A DNA stretch of 64,000 nt from Bartonella senegalensis OS02. Lineage in GTDB: Bacteria > Pseudomonadota > Alphaproteobacteria > Rhizobiales > Rhizobiaceae. The translations under genes and the position numbers were made by a program. Location: NCBI RefSeq assembly GCF_000312545.1, contig NZ_HE997540.1, forward strand, positions 270,514 through 334,513, written 5' to 3'. Below, one piece after another: positions 10,047-19,508 of the stretch (its first letter is position 1; each line of letters opens with the position of its first letter). Below the pieces are notes generated by a model. That model did no database searches. It worked only from the letters and a program-made list of their open reading frames with translations, and was not told where the DNA came from.

Positions 10047-11054
10047 CTAGCTAAATGTAGGATAAAGTATCCTTCCTATACCACCGCATATTAAACCGAC
10101 AAAAATTACAAAACCAATAAACGAATTCGATTTGAAGAGCTTTAGACATTGCGAACCGTCATCTATATTAATAACTTTAATTTGAAGAAACATATGGATG
10201 CTTGCCACAAAAATCCCCAAAAAGCTTATAATGGGAACCTGCGCCAAATAAAACGCTAAACTGACGAACAGCAAAAAACCACTATACAAGTATACCAGAG
10301 CACGCTTGGTCCCTTTACCAAAAAGAAGAGCTGTAGAAAATACACCAACAGTAGCGTCATCTTCCTTATCTTGATGCGCGTAAATTGTATCATACCCGAT
10401 TGTCCACAAGATTGATCCCACATACAATAAGATTGGTGCCCAACTCAAACGTCCACACACCACTGCCCATCCCATTAATGCGCCCCAATTAAATGCAATA
10501 CCTAAAAAAAACTGCGGCCAATATGTTACGCGTTTCATAAAAGGATACAATGCAACTGCTACTAATGACGAGATACCTAAGAAAAAACTAAACCAATTAA
10601 ATTGTGATAAAACGCCTAAACCAACCAAACATTGCACTAATATAAAAACTTTTGCTTGAAATCGACTCACATGACCTGTTGGTAATGGACGAGAACGTGT
10701 TCTCTCTACCTGAGAATCAATTTTGTAATCAATAAGATCGTTCCAAGTACATCCTGCACCCCGCATAGCTATAGAACCCAGAAAAAAAAGGAACAGATAC
10801 CAAAACCAATTCGTTAACATTGGTAAAAGAGATACTCTCTGCATCTCATAAGAGAGAAAAGCCATCGTTGTTGACCAAAAACAAGGCCACATCAACAATT
10901 GCCATCCGATAGGCCGATCCCAACGTGCCAGTTGAGCATAAAACCACAAAGAGCAAGGAAGAAAATTGTAAACCCACTGCTTAGAGGAGGCATCCATAAC
11001 CCTTCCCTGCTTCTCACAAGATTGAATATGTGCAACATTTTTATTTTTTTTCAT
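10047..11054 (-). CDS. ubiA: 4-hydroxybenzoate polyprenyltransferase
   Basis: This integral membrane prenyltransferase attaches the polyprenyl tail to 4-hydroxybenzoate in ubiquinone synthesis. It contains the two Mg-diphosphate motifs of the family, NDLIDYKIDSQVERTRSRPLP near residues 105-125 (quoted by its NDLID-x3-D core) and YDTIYAHQDKEDD in the second half. About eight hydrophobic segments are visible, including one at the extreme C terminus. Start choice is open: the ATG at 11054 has AGGTG ten bases upstream, while an ATG at 10997 has GGGA with good spacing and would remove 19 residues that precede the conserved part. The substrate tail maker may be the polyprenyl synthase at 21.6 kb. 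Confidence 0.93.
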   Translation of the reverse strand: MKKNKNVAHIQSCEKQGRVMDASSKQWVYNFLPCSLWFYAQLARWDRPIGWQLLMWPCFWSTTMAFLSYEMQRVSLLPMLTNWFWYLFLFFLGSIAMRGAGCTWNDLIDYKIDSQVERTRSRPLPTGHVSRFQAKVFILVQCLVGLGVLSQFNWFSFFLGISSLVAVALYPFMKRVTYWPQFFLGIAFNWGALMGWAVVCGRLSWAPILLYVGSILWTIGYDTIYAHQDKEDDATVGVFSTALLFGKGTKRALVYLYSGFLLFVSLAFYLAQVPIISFLGIFVASIHMFLQIKVINIDDGSQCLKLFKSNSFIGFVIFVGLICGGIGRILYPTFS

Positions 11055-11145
11055 CAAATGGCTTCACCTTTAGTCTTGCGATAGAAGCATTTCACTCTTA
11101 TGACAAGAAAACTGATTTCATCATCTTCTGTGATAGGAGCAAGCA

Positions 11146-12429
11146 ATGAACATTCTTCTTATCGGCTCAGGCGGACGGGAACATGCTTTAGCATGGAAAA
11201 TAGCAGCATCTCCACTGCTCACGAAATTATATTGTGCTCCTGGAAATCCTGCAACCATAGAATTGGGTGAAAATATTGATTTGGACATTAATAATCACCC
11301 TCTCGTCATTGATTTTTGCAAAACACATTCTATTGACCTTGTGATTGTTGGACCAGAAGCTCCACTGGTTGCTGGAATAACAGATTCCCTTAATAATGCT
11401 AATATCTGTGTATTCGGACCTACTCAAAAAGCTGCTCAGTTAGAAGGTTCAAAAGCTTTTACAAAGGATTTATGCCGTAAAAATAACATTCCGACAGGAA
11501 CTTACCAATGTTTTAATGATGCTGCAAAAGCAAAAGCCTACGTTCATCAACAAGGTGTTCCCATTGTCATTAAAGCTGATGGTTTAGCTGCTGGAAAAGG
11601 TGTTGTTGTTGCTATGACAATAGAAGAGGCATTTAACGCCGTTGATGCTTGCTTCAAAAGTGCTTTTGGTGATGCAGGACACAAAATCGTTGTAGAATCC
11701 TTTCTTGAAGGTGAAGAAGCAAGCTTCTTCTGTCTTTGTGATGGTAAAATTGCTATTCCCTTTGGATCTGCTCAAGATCACAAACGTGTCGGTGATGGTG
11801 ATACTGGAGCCAATACCGGCGGCATGGGAGCGTATTCACCAGCTCCCATCATGACTAAAGAAATGGTGAATCGTACCCTCAAAGAAATTGTTGAACCGGT
11901 TTTACATAGCATGAATCAGATGGGATCTCCCTTTAAAGGTATTCTCTTCGTTGGACTGATGATAACGAAAAAAGGACCTGAACTCATTGAATTTAATGTA
12001 CGATTCGGCGATCCAGAATGCCAAGTTTTAATGATGCGTTTACAAGATGATATTCTCCCGATTTTGCTTGCAGCAGCGCGGGGAAATCTTGAAAATACCT
12101 CTCTTCAATGGTCTGAAAAAACTGCGTTAACTGTTGTTATGGCGGCTGATGGTTATCCAGATTCTCCCCAAAAAGGAACTGTTATCCGCAACCTTGATAA
12201 GGTAAATGCTCTCCCTGATGTGAAAGTTTTTCAAGCCAGTACTCTATTGCGCAATGGAGAACTCATTGCCAATGGTGGACGTGTTTTAAATATAACAGCA
12301 ATAGGAGAAACTATTCTGCAGGCGCAAAAACGCGCCTATGAAGCCGTCGATTGTATTGATTGGCCAGAAGGTTTTGTCCGCCGCGATATCGGATGGCGCG
12401 CTGTTGCGCGAGAAAAATCAACCCTTTGA
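11146..12429 (+). CDS. purD: phosphoribosylamine-glycine ligase
   Basis: This ATP-grasp enzyme of purine synthesis joins phosphoribosylamine and glycine to give GAR. It is 427 residues long, complete by family standards. The N-terminal [12 protein letters not shown], the ATP-grasp lid [39 protein letters not shown], and the metal-binding [10 protein letters not shown] are all present. GGAG lies about nine bases upstream of the ATG. It is transcribed divergently from ubiA across a short gap. A broken partial copy of codons about 121-174 lies 350 bases downstream of the stop codon. Confidence 0.97.
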   Translation: MNILLIGSGGREHALAWKIAASPLLTKLYCAPGNPATIELGENIDLDINNHPLVIDFCKTHSIDLVIVGPEAPLVAGITDSLNNANICVFGPTQKAAQLEGSKAFTKDLCRKNNIPTGTYQCFNDAAKAKAYVHQQGVPIVIKADGLAAGKGVVVAMTIEEAFNAVDACFKSAFGDAGHKIVVESFLEGEEASFFCLCDGKIAIPFGSAQDHKRVGDGDTGANTGGMGAYSPAPIMTKEMVNRTLKEIVEPVLHSMNQMGSPFKGILFVGLMITKKGPELIEFNVRFGDPECQVLMMRLQDDILPILLAAARGNLENTSLQWSEKTALTVVMAADGYPDSPQKGTVIRNLDKVNALPDVKVFQASTLLRNGELIANGGRVLNITAIGETILQAQKRAYEAVDCIDWPEGFVRRDIGWRAVAREKSTL

Positions 12430-12773
12430 ACAATCTTTTTTGAGAATTCTATCATTTTATGGAAAAAGCACAGAGCATAAATTTGCTCCCTGTTCTGGGT
12501 GATTCATTATTTTAGAAAGAATATTGAATTTCCTCTTAAAAAAATTTGCTCATTACAAAATAGGTAAAATAAGAAGATTTTCTGAGTACGAAATAGTGAT
12601 TGCAATCTTGTAAGTATCGTTACTACTGCTTTTCTTTCAGAATCGCTCTCTGATTACTTTTTACAAACACTCTTTTTCTTTCCTCTAAGCTTGAAAACAA
12701 GCATGATAGCCTCCCCTTGCCTTTATAGAGAGAAAAGTAAAGCTATGAATTTTTTTTACCTCAAAACCCCATG
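12430..12773. other. purD downstream spacer, no gene seen
   Basis: An AT-rich spacer between intact purD and its relic. I see no supported frame. A weak stem, GAGCA-TAAATT-TGCTC, lies near 12474-12490 and could act in termination, but no strong U-run follows it. Confidence 0.4.
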
Positions 12774-12938
12774 CAATGTTTGAATGATGCTACAAAAGCA
12801 AAGTCTAACTTTGTCGATAAGATGTTCCCATTGTCATGAAAACCAATAGCTTAACTGTTAGAAGAAAAGGTGTTGGTATTTTAACGATAATAGCAGAAGC
12901 ATTTAACGCCACTAACACCTATAACACAGCGCTCTTTA
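12774..12938 (+). pseudogene. decayed partial duplicate of purD
   Basis: This stretch aligns by eye with purD bases 11506-11668 (codons about 121-174, the ATP-grasp entry region). Shared blocks are CAATGTTT-AATGATGCT, GTTCCCATTGTCAT, AAAAGGTGTTG and GCATTTAACGCC. In-frame stops and at least one three-base insertion are visible, and nothing of the flanking purD sequence remains. It is in the same orientation as the intact gene, so it is probably the relic of an old tandem duplication or of a lost second purD copy. It cannot encode a working product. Confidence 0.8.
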
Positions 12939-13039
12939 GAATAAAACCCTCATCTCAATTCGACAAAAATACAGAATATAGCGAAACTCAAAGACTCTAG
13001 CGGCATAACAGCGCATAACATGCAAACATATTAATATGA

Positions 13040-13564
13040 CTATAGTGCAACCCGATTCGCGATCATTAAACGCAAACCCAACGGATTGCGATAACGGAGC
13101 AAAAAGCGCTTTTGTTTAAAATGCAATGTCGTAGAAAAAAATCGACGTAAATCAGAACGATCTTTCACCACCATAAGACGATTATTGTCATCAATCATAA
13201 GCATCGGAAGACTATAAGTATCCGCCCATAATCGCCAATCTAGAAGAACATTATTCAAATCTCTAGAAACTAACAGCGGAATACAAGCTTCCTCATCTGC
13301 ATGAAGCAGCTCTAATGCAACAGCCCTCTCTCCTGAAAGAGTTGTTACAGTACGTGCCGCAATTCCTTTGAAATGGTAAGATAGCACTAAACGTGATAGG
13401 CTTGAAGAAGTATCCGTTTTTAAAAAAACACCCCGCTCACTTAACAAACAAATCATTTGATTGCCCGTTTTCGCTGAAAAATACGTCGTTGTTTGTGGCA
13501 AATGGCACGGATCTAATCGAAATTCAAGCACCGCTTTTGCCTGATTAAAGCATTGATTAGCCAT
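13040..13564 (-). CDS. DUF6101-type hypothetical protein
   Basis: A 174-residue protein with no catalytic motif I can identify. Its pattern matches what I know of the rhizobial DUF6101 family: an RLDPxxLP segment near the N terminus (RLDPCHLPQ), an early GVFLK strand, YHFKGIAART, LELLHADEEACIPLLVS, and a basic C-terminal tail (FKQKRFLLRYRN). There is no signal peptide and no membrane segment, so it is probably cytoplasmic. It stands alone, 150 bases from the FAD dehydrogenase gene. Function is unknown; the family assignment is from memory. Confidence 0.75.
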   Translation of the reverse strand: MANQCFNQAKAVLEFRLDPCHLPQTTTYFSAKTGNQMICLLSERGVFLKTDTSSSLSRLVLSYHFKGIAARTVTTLSGERAVALELLHADEEACIPLLVSRDLNNVLLDWRLWADTYSLPMLMIDDNNRLMVVKDRSDLRRFFSTTLHFKQKRFLLRYRNPLGLRLMIANRVAL

Positions 13565-13713
13565 ATAGAATGTCCCAATTTATCTTAACAATATACACCC
13601 TCTAACAGCTTTTCGTCATCGGATTATTAAAAGATTGAATAAAAAACAACTGGTTTCTTTTTTGGTTATTGAAATCTAAACAAAAATACATGACAAAATT
13701 CAACGCTCTTGAA

Positions 13714-15123
13714 CTATAATATTTTTCCAGGGTTCATAATTCCTAAAGGATCAAGAGTTTTCTTAATCTTCTGCATAATATCTAATGCAACAGGTGATTT
13801 GAAAGTGCGAAGCTCCTCGCGCTTAAGCTGACCAATTCCATGCTCTGCAGAAAATGTGCCCTGATAGTGCATCACTAGACCATGAATGCGGTGATTCATT
13901 TGTGACCATAATTGCAAAAATGCTATAGTATCGGCTCCAACGGGCTGTGTAACATTATAATGCAGATTTCCATCACCCATGTGACCAAAACAAACCACCC
14001 GAGCACCTGGAGCAATCTCTTCAACAATAAGAGCCGCCTCAGCAATAAAATCAGGAATGGAAGCAAGAGGCACAGCAATGTCGTGCTTAATAGATCCTCC
14101 CGCTAATTTTTGTGCATATGATATACTTTCACGCAATTGCCAAAAAAAATCTTGTTGCTTTAATGATTGGGCAATAATTGCATCTTCTATTACAGTATCT
14201 TTTAAAGACTGCTCTAAAATGGTTCTTAACACCGACAGCGCCTCATTATCACCCTGTAATGATGAAACATTAAGTAATACATACCACTCATGCTCATGTT
14301 CAAAAAGATGCTTCTCGCACATCTTATACTCTAAAGCCATTTGCAAACTCAGTTTGCCCATAAGCTCAAAACCAGTTAACATCTCCCCCCCAAAGCATTG
14401 CGCAAGAGATAAAAACTCAAGAGCTTTAACTGGACTGTGTAAGCCGACAAAAGCAACAGCTTTTCCTTTGACCTTTGGAAAAAGCTTTAAAACGGCTGCT
14501 GTTATAACGCCTAACGTACCTTCCGCACCAATGAAAAGATTTTTCAAATCATAACCGCTATTGTCTTTCTTTACAAAACGCAAATCATCTAAAATACCGC
14601 CATCAGGTAAAACGACTTCTAAACCAAGACAAAGCTCACGCATATTGCCATAAGCTAAAACAGCTGTCCCTCCAGCATTAGAGGAAAGATTTCCCCCTAT
14701 CTGGCATGAACCTTCTGAAGCCAAAGAAAGAGGGAAAAAACGCCCCGATTCATCTACTTTTTTCTGTAAAGTCTGTAAAATGACACCAGCCTCCACCACA
14801 GCAAAATTACCCTCAAGATTTATACATCTAATCTTGTTTAATCGTTCCATGGATAAAAGAACGCTGCACCCATTTTCATCTGGCTGTTGACCACCGACAA
14901 GACCTGTATTGCCACCCTGTGGTACAATTGGTGTACGTGTTTGACTAGCCAATTGCATAATTGATGAGACTTCCACTGTGGAAGATGGACGTAAAAGCAA
15001 TGGTGTTTTTCCATGAAAAAGTCCACGCTCTTCACGCAAATAGGGTGCAATAAGAGCCTGATCTGTTATCGCGTGTGCAGCACCAACAATTTTTCTAAAT
15101 CTTTCAATTAAATCCTGCTCCAT
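13714..15123 (-). CDS. FAD-linked 2-hydroxyacid dehydrogenase (GlcD/D2HGDH-like)
   Basis: A 469-residue flavoprotein with an N-terminal FAD-binding type 4 domain (PIVPQGGNTGLVGGQQP near residues 65-81, EGSCQIGGNLSSNAGGTAVLAYGNMRE near 137-163, FIGAEGTLGVITAAVLKLFP near 198-217) and a C-terminal FAD-oxidase domain (CFGHMGDGNLHYNV, FSAEHGIGQLKREEL, MNPGKIL). Such enzymes oxidise D-2-hydroxyglutarate, D-lactate or glycolate and pass electrons to the respiratory chain or an electron-transfer flavoprotein. The substrate cannot be settled from sequence. It lies two bases after the Sua5 gene in a probable rnhB-sua5-dehydrogenase transcript. Confidence 0.85.
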   Translation of the reverse strand: MEQDLIERFRKIVGAAHAITDQALIAPYLREERGLFHGKTPLLLRPSSTVEVSSIMQLASQTRTPIVPQGGNTGLVGGQQPDENGCSVLLSMERLNKIRCINLEGNFAVVEAGVILQTLQKKVDESGRFFPLSLASEGSCQIGGNLSSNAGGTAVLAYGNMRELCLGLEVVLPDGGILDDLRFVKKDNSGYDLKNLFIGAEGTLGVITAAVLKLFPKVKGKAVAFVGLHSPVKALEFLSLAQCFGGEMLTGFELMGKLSLQMALEYKMCEKHLFEHEHEWYVLLNVSSLQGDNEALSVLRTILEQSLKDTVIEDAIIAQSLKQQDFFWQLRESISYAQKLAGGSIKHDIAVPLASIPDFIAEAALIVEEIAPGARVVCFGHMGDGNLHYNVTQPVGADTIAFLQLWSQMNHRIHGLVMHYQGTFSAEHGIGQLKREELRTFKSPVALDIMQKIKKTLDPLGIMNPGKIL

Positions 15124-15125
15124 TT

Positions 15126-16088
15126 TTATTTCCCCTTTGGAGCCGCTGCACGTATGAGACGATCATTAATAGCCTCACCCAATCCGTAAGACGGAATAGG
15201 TTCTACCGCAATAGATCTTACTTTAAGTGAATCTAATTGTCTCATATATCGAAACAAATGAGAAGCTGCCTCTTCCAACCATCCGCTTTCACTAAGATTT
15301 AAAACAGAAACGGCATTTTCAACCCCCATAATGCGTTTTCGACCAAATGCTAAAAGTGCTTCTCCATGTTCTACCTTGTGAACATTCAAACGAACCACAG
15401 CATTGGGCGCATAATGCGATTTTAACATACCTGGTGCCTCAATCGCAGCACATTGATCTATCCTTTTCAATGATTTTCCAGCAACTTCTTCAATTTCTTC
15501 AGCAGCAATCCCTCCAGGACGCAAAAGATAAATATTTTCATTACAAACCTTAATAATCGTTGATTCAAGCCCTATTTTAGAAAATCCTCCGTCAAGTATC
15601 AAAGGAACAGATTCTCCTAAGGATGCCAAAACAGCTTCAGCTGAAGTCGGACTAAGGAATCCTGATCGATTTGCACTAGGAGCAGCGAGAGGTCGACCAA
15701 AACGTTGTACAACTTCTGCAAAACAGCTATCTGGAAAACGAACAGCCAATGTATTGAGACCAGAAGTGGTTAAAGGATGGATATTATGCCGTGCCTTTAA
15801 AGGGAGAACGAATGTCAAAGGACCTGGCCAAAATACTTCCATTAAGCGACGTGAAAGAAAATCAATTTCAACATAGTGTTCCGCCATGAAAATACTGCTT
15901 ACATGAGCAATAAGAGGGTTAAATTTCGGACGCTTCTTGGTAAAAAAAATAGAAGCGATAGTTTTCCCATTAGTTGCATCACCAGCCAATCCGTAGACAG
16001 TTTCTGTCGGGAGTGCTACTAATCTCCCCTGTTCAAGCAGCGCAACTGCTTCTTTTATCGAAGCATCATTGAGAGGTAGAATCGTCAT
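15126..16088 (-). CDS. threonylcarbamoyl-AMP synthase, Sua5 type
   Basis: A 320-residue enzyme that makes threonylcarbamoyl-AMP from threonine, bicarbonate and ATP for t6A37 in tRNAs. The YrdC domain (about 1-200) shows [18 protein letters not shown] near residues 17-34, [16 protein letters not shown] near 48-63, and [17 protein letters not shown]-terminal Sua5 domain (from about 215) with SHYAPNA is present, so this is the long Sua5 form and not the short TsaC form. The start codon overlaps the rnhB stop in an ATGA arrangement, indicating coupling. Confidence 0.92.
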   Translation of the reverse strand: MTILPLNDASIKEAVALLEQGRLVALPTETVYGLAGDATNGKTIASIFFTKKRPKFNPLIAHVSSIFMAEHYVEIDFLSRRLMEVFWPGPLTFVLPLKARHNIHPLTTSGLNTLAVRFPDSCFAEVVQRFGRPLAAPSANRSGFLSPTSAEAVLASLGESVPLILDGGFSKIGLESTIIKVCNENIYLLRPGGIAAEEIEEVAGKSLKRIDQCAAIEAPGMLKSHYAPNAVVRLNVHKVEHGEALLAFGRKRIMGVENAVSVLNLSESGWLEEAASHLFRYMRQLDSLKVRSIAVEPIPSYGLGEAINDRLIRAAAPKGK

Positions 16089-16756
16089 GATATATTCTCT
16101 CTGTCGCGATTCTTAAGCGGTGCAAAACTATAACGATGTAATCCCACAACCGGTCCATATTTTTCAAGAGCGGTACGATGTGCGAGCGTTGCATAACCTA
16201 CATGCTTTTCTAAACCATAACCTTTATAAACCTGCCCTGCGCATTCCATCATCTGATCACGCGTTACCTTGGCAATAATGGACGCTGCCGCAATTGAGAC
16301 CGAACGCTGATCGCCTTTAATCAAAGCAGTTGCTGGACATGGTAGCTGAAAGGGAATATCGCGTCCATCAACCAGCGCATAGTGGGCTGGAACGGCTAAT
16401 CCTCTAATACAGCGACGCATTGCTTCTAAGGTTGCTTTTCTAATATCAGATTGATCAATCGTACGGGCGCAAAGACTGGCTATTGAAACTGCTAAGGCAC
16501 TTTGTAAAATTTTATGATAAAGCTCATCACGCCGCTGGGCAGAAAGTTTTTTCGAATCATTCAATCCATCTGGAATACGCTCTTTATCCAAAATAACTGC
16601 TGCTGTTACCACAGGTCCAGCCAGAGGTCCACGTCCAACTTCATCAACACCCGCTATATACAAGAAACCCTGTTTCTGCAAATTCAATTCACACGAAAAA
16701 TTTGGTTTAAACGGCAAATTTAATATATGCGGTAAATTATCGATATTTTGAAACAT
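16085..16756 (-). CDS. rnhB: ribonuclease HII
   Basis: This enzyme cleaves the RNA strand of RNA-DNA hybrids and removes single ribonucleotides from DNA. It has the RNase HII signature [16 protein letters not shown] at residues 35-50, with catalytic D38 and E39, then [19 protein letters not shown] and [15 protein letters not shown] further on. It is 223 residues long with a somewhat long N terminus of about 30 residues before the core. It heads a tightly packed minus-strand group with the Sua5 and FAD dehydrogenase genes. Confidence 0.95.
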   Translation of the reverse strand: MFQNIDNLPHILNLPFKPNFSCELNLQKQGFLYIAGVDEVGRGPLAGPVVTAAVILDKERIPDGLNDSKKLSAQRRDELYHKILQSALAVSIASLCARTIDQSDIRKATLEAMRRCIRGLAVPAHYALVDGRDIPFQLPCPATALIKGDQRSVSIAAASIIAKVTRDQMMECAGQVYKGYGLEKHVGYATLAHRTALEKYGPVVGLHRYSFAPLKNRDRENIS

Positions 16757-17324
16757 GAAGTTATTTTTGCACCGCTATACGTTTTCCGCAAGTCCTGCAG
16801 AAGAAATAGCCCATAGAGTAAATCATTCTGCCTTCTCCACAAACAACAAAAAAACTTCATATATGAAATGTCTTATCAATATTTTCAATTTCTTTAAATA
16901 TACCCCACAGCATCTTACATGCTACCGTATGAATTTGAAAAATATATACTCGGATAAAATGACACATCTGTGATAATACAATATTATCGCCTTTAAGCAA
17001 TTTTTAAAGTTCTGTGATTACTTGCTAAACCAGAGGATAATTCAATATCGACTGGGAATCCTGTAAAAGAAGAAGCTTTTATCTAATCACAAGGTAATAG
17101 ATTGAGAGTTTTCTGATTTATTGATGTGAAATTGCCATGCCCAATTCACATCCTCTTCATCTTGTCAAAGGAATCAAACAGCCATAGCAAAAATTTGCGT
17201 ATTTGATTGAGCAACGCATTAGAAATATGGATAAATCCATAGAACGTAAAAGTTTTTTGACAACTAAAAAATAGGCTTGCCGAATTTACACTGTATCATA
17301 CCTCTTAAACCAAGGTAAATTTAT
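16757..17324. other. AT-rich gap upstream of rnhB, no intact gene
   Basis: No supported frame. The part nearest rnhB should carry its promoter. An inverted repeat of nine bases, GTATCATAC at 17293-17301 and GTATGATAC at 17351-17359, straddles the start of the integrase relic. I cannot say whether it is functional. Confidence 0.4.
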
Positions 17325-18130
17325 TGAAGGGTCGTATGGATTGTAAAGGAGTATGATACCATTGGCAGAACCTTGCTAAAAGTCATAAAAAGACAGAGAG
17401 AATTCATTTTGATGAAATTTTTCAATACCGTAGAAAAATTCTATACCAAGCAATCAAAAAACGCATATCATAGCCGATGTTGAACAACGCAAAAAATACC
17501 ATCAACTGCTCAAAATTTTCTGAAAATATTCAAAGATCTTTTTAAGTGGGCAATTGAATAAAAATAATCTAGCTTTAGCGAATAAAAGCCCCCTCTCCCC
17601 AAAAGAGTGATTTGCTATTTGGACAAAAGAAGATGTTAAGAACATAGTTTCATAAATGGCATGATAGCTGTGAACACCTCTTGATTGATATTCTTTTTTA
17701 CATGAGTTTACGTTGTGGAGATGCTGTTCGTATTGGTTGAAAAAATGGCAAAGATAATATTTCTCTTAAGACAGAGAAAAAAATTCTAAACAGATTATTT
17801 TACGTCCAATTTTGTCTGAACTAGTGGAAAGCCTGTAAGTTGGTTCCATCCGTGATGAAAAATTCCTTTTTGGTGAAAAAGGTAAGAAACTAGCTAAAGA
17901 AAGCTTCAGGACTTTAGTTTAAAAGCATGCAACCAAGCAGGTATCAAAAATCACCAATCGTAAAAAAATGAGCAGCGATACGCATAGCAAACTTATATGC
18001 AACGCTATCACAACTGAAAGCACTTTTGAGATTGAGAGAGGCTATTCTAACATCTCCTTCATATTTATACACAAAGCACAGATCGTAAAAAAAACTTGCT
18101 CTTTAATTGAGCAAAAAACCCTCCAAAAGT
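17325..18130 (+). pseudogene. decayed tyrosine recombinase (phage integrase)
   Basis: When the reading frame is followed across shifts and stops, this reads as a phage-type integrase nearly end to end. Recognisable pieces in order are EGSYG, ILYQAIKKTHIIADVEQRK, IFKDLFKWAIE (the core-binding domain), FAIWTKEDVKNIVS, LRCGDAVRIG (box I), ISLKTEK, ILSELVESL, RDEKFLFGEKGKKLAKESF, and a box II-like ATLSQLKALL. At least several frameshifts and in-frame stops interrupt it, and the HxxR motif is destroyed. It is therefore inactive. It marks a former prophage or genomic island; no neighbouring phage gene or tRNA is left. Confidence 0.85.
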
Positions 18131-18305
18131 TAGAAATAAAGATAAAAAAATGAATAGAATCAATATTCTTCTTGCAACTGCTATAACCTATTGATTGTAT
18201 CGCTCTCTATTCTCTCGCTAGGATCATAACACCATTGCTTTTTACAAATCGTGATGTTCTCCATTACCTTATCTTTACTTTTAAATCTTAGCTTAACATC
18301 AAAAA

Positions 18306-19223
18306 CTAGGGTTTTGCTAAAGTTACAATAGGTCTAACAAACCAATCTGGATACATCGCTTTGATAAAAAGAGCAGCCTGTTGCGCTGTTTGCTTATCTT
18401 TAAAAATACCAAAACAAGTTGCGCCAGTCCCAGACATGCGAGAAAAAAGAGCTCCACTCTCATCTAATGCCCATAAAACTTCAGATAGTCGCGGTGCAAT
18501 TTTTAAAGCAGGAACAAAAAGATCGTTACGTGTTTCCCGTAAGGCTTCAACCAATGAATCAACAGTCTTGAGAGCTGCCAAATCAATTTTTAAGGGGGGA
18601 TGATCATGCTTCTCCAAAGCCTTAAAAACAGCTTGCGTCGCAATCTGTTGACCATGATTAACTAAAACCATTGCAACAGAACACGCCTCTTTTAGCCGTG
18701 TTATATCTTGCCCAATTTCTTTAACAAAAAGTGGCTGCTGATATTCCAATGCAAAAAGACACATCGGAACATCAGCACCAAGCACTAAGCTCATTTGCGC
18801 TAATTCTTCACAAGAGCAACCAAGAGCCCATCGCTGACGCAACAGACTTAAAACACCAGCCGCATTGCCCGAACCGCCACCAATCCCTGAAGCAACCGGC
18901 AGTAATTTAATAAGTCGAAAAAAAGCGGGTTGAGCACATTCAGGAAAGGTGTTACACATAAAATTATGCGCACGAACAACCAAATTCTCTGCATTAGAAA
19001 CAAGTCCATCTGCAAATGGACCTGTCAAAACAAAGCGATTACTCTCAAAAGGGGTATAGCTTAAACAATCACCACTGAGACTAAAATAAACCAAACTTTC
19101 TATTAAATGATAGCCATCAGGCCGTTGCCCTACAACATGCAAAGCTAAGTTCAATTTAATAGGGGTAAATACATAAGAAAACCCTTGGAATAAAGCCTGT
19201 CCATCTCTTATATCATTTGACAT
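18306..19223 (-). CDS. ispE: 4-diphosphocytidyl-2-C-methyl-D-erythritol kinase
   Basis: A GHMP kinase of the non-mevalonate isoprenoid pathway, 305 residues. The N-terminal [24 protein letters not shown] and the glycine-rich ATP site [17 protein letters not shown] are diagnostic, as is [12 protein letters not shown] near the C terminus. The ATP loop has GN where most homologues have AD (GGGSADAAA); the fold should tolerate this. The start overlaps the end of a small membrane-protein gene by 11 bases. Together with dxs, it shows that this organism uses the DXP route. Confidence 0.95.
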   Translation of the reverse strand: MSNDIRDGQALFQGFSYVFTPIKLNLALHVVGQRPDGYHLIESLVYFSLSGDCLSYTPFESNRFVLTGPFADGLVSNAENLVVRAHNFMCNTFPECAQPAFFRLIKLLPVASGIGGGSGNAAGVLSLLRQRWALGCSCEELAQMSLVLGADVPMCLFALEYQQPLFVKEIGQDITRLKEACSVAMVLVNHGQQIATQAVFKALEKHDHPPLKIDLAALKTVDSLVEALRETRNDLFVPALKIAPRLSEVLWALDESGALFSRMSGTGATCFGIFKDKQTAQQAALFIKAMYPDWFVRPIVTLAKP

Positions 19224-19416
19224 AATATTGATCAGTGCGGGGATCTTTTACCAGTGTTCCCCTTATGTCAACTTGTGATTTAAACTGTGCACGGTAAACG
19301 TGACACCATACCCTTTGTAATCTTTTCCTTAACACACAATAAGTATAAAGAGCTATAATACAAACCAAACTTACTGCTATCATTCGTATCATTTTAAATC
19401 TCTTCTTTTCTAACAA
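19213..19416 (-). CDS. small single-pass membrane protein, unknown function
   Basis: A 67-residue frame with one hydrophobic segment (about residues 10-26, [20 protein letters not shown]) followed by a basic stretch and the tail [15 protein letters not shown]. The DPxTxxY tail recalls short conserved segments in other small proteins, which favours a real gene. An internal ATG at 19392 (MIRMIAV) may be the true start. It overlaps ispE by 11 bases and follows the S49 peptidase gene by about 80 bases. No function can be assigned. Confidence 0.55.
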   Translation of the reverse strand: MLEKKRFKMIRMIAVSLVCIIALYTYCVLRKRLQRVWCHVYRAQFKSQVDIRGTLVKDPRTDQYYVK

Positions 19417-19471
19417 GTGTTTTCAGGCAAAATCATCAACCAAACTTAACCAATATGAAATCACTCCTCAT

Positions 19472-19508
19472 CATTATAAGCTATAATGCTTCATTATAAA
19501 CCATAATG
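19472..19508. repeat. two tandem AT-rich palindromes at the end of the S49 peptidase gene
   Basis: CATTATA-AGC-TATAATG (19472-19488) is a perfect seven-base inverted repeat. It is followed by CATTAT-AAACC-ATAATG (19492-19508), a six-base inverted repeat. The two start 20 bases apart. The second covers the stop codon of the peptidase gene. They could form a terminator or be a binding site; the sequence alone does not decide. Confidence 0.4.

Noticed and set aside
14057-14554. 165-codon plus-strand frame
   Set aside because: It lies antisense within the FAD dehydrogenase gene, whose protein is clearly conserved; no ribosome-binding site supports it.
16757-18305. tRNA gene as integration target next to the integrase relic
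   Set aside because: I looked for the TTCGA/TTCAA loop with flanking stems and a cloverleaf and found none on either strand.
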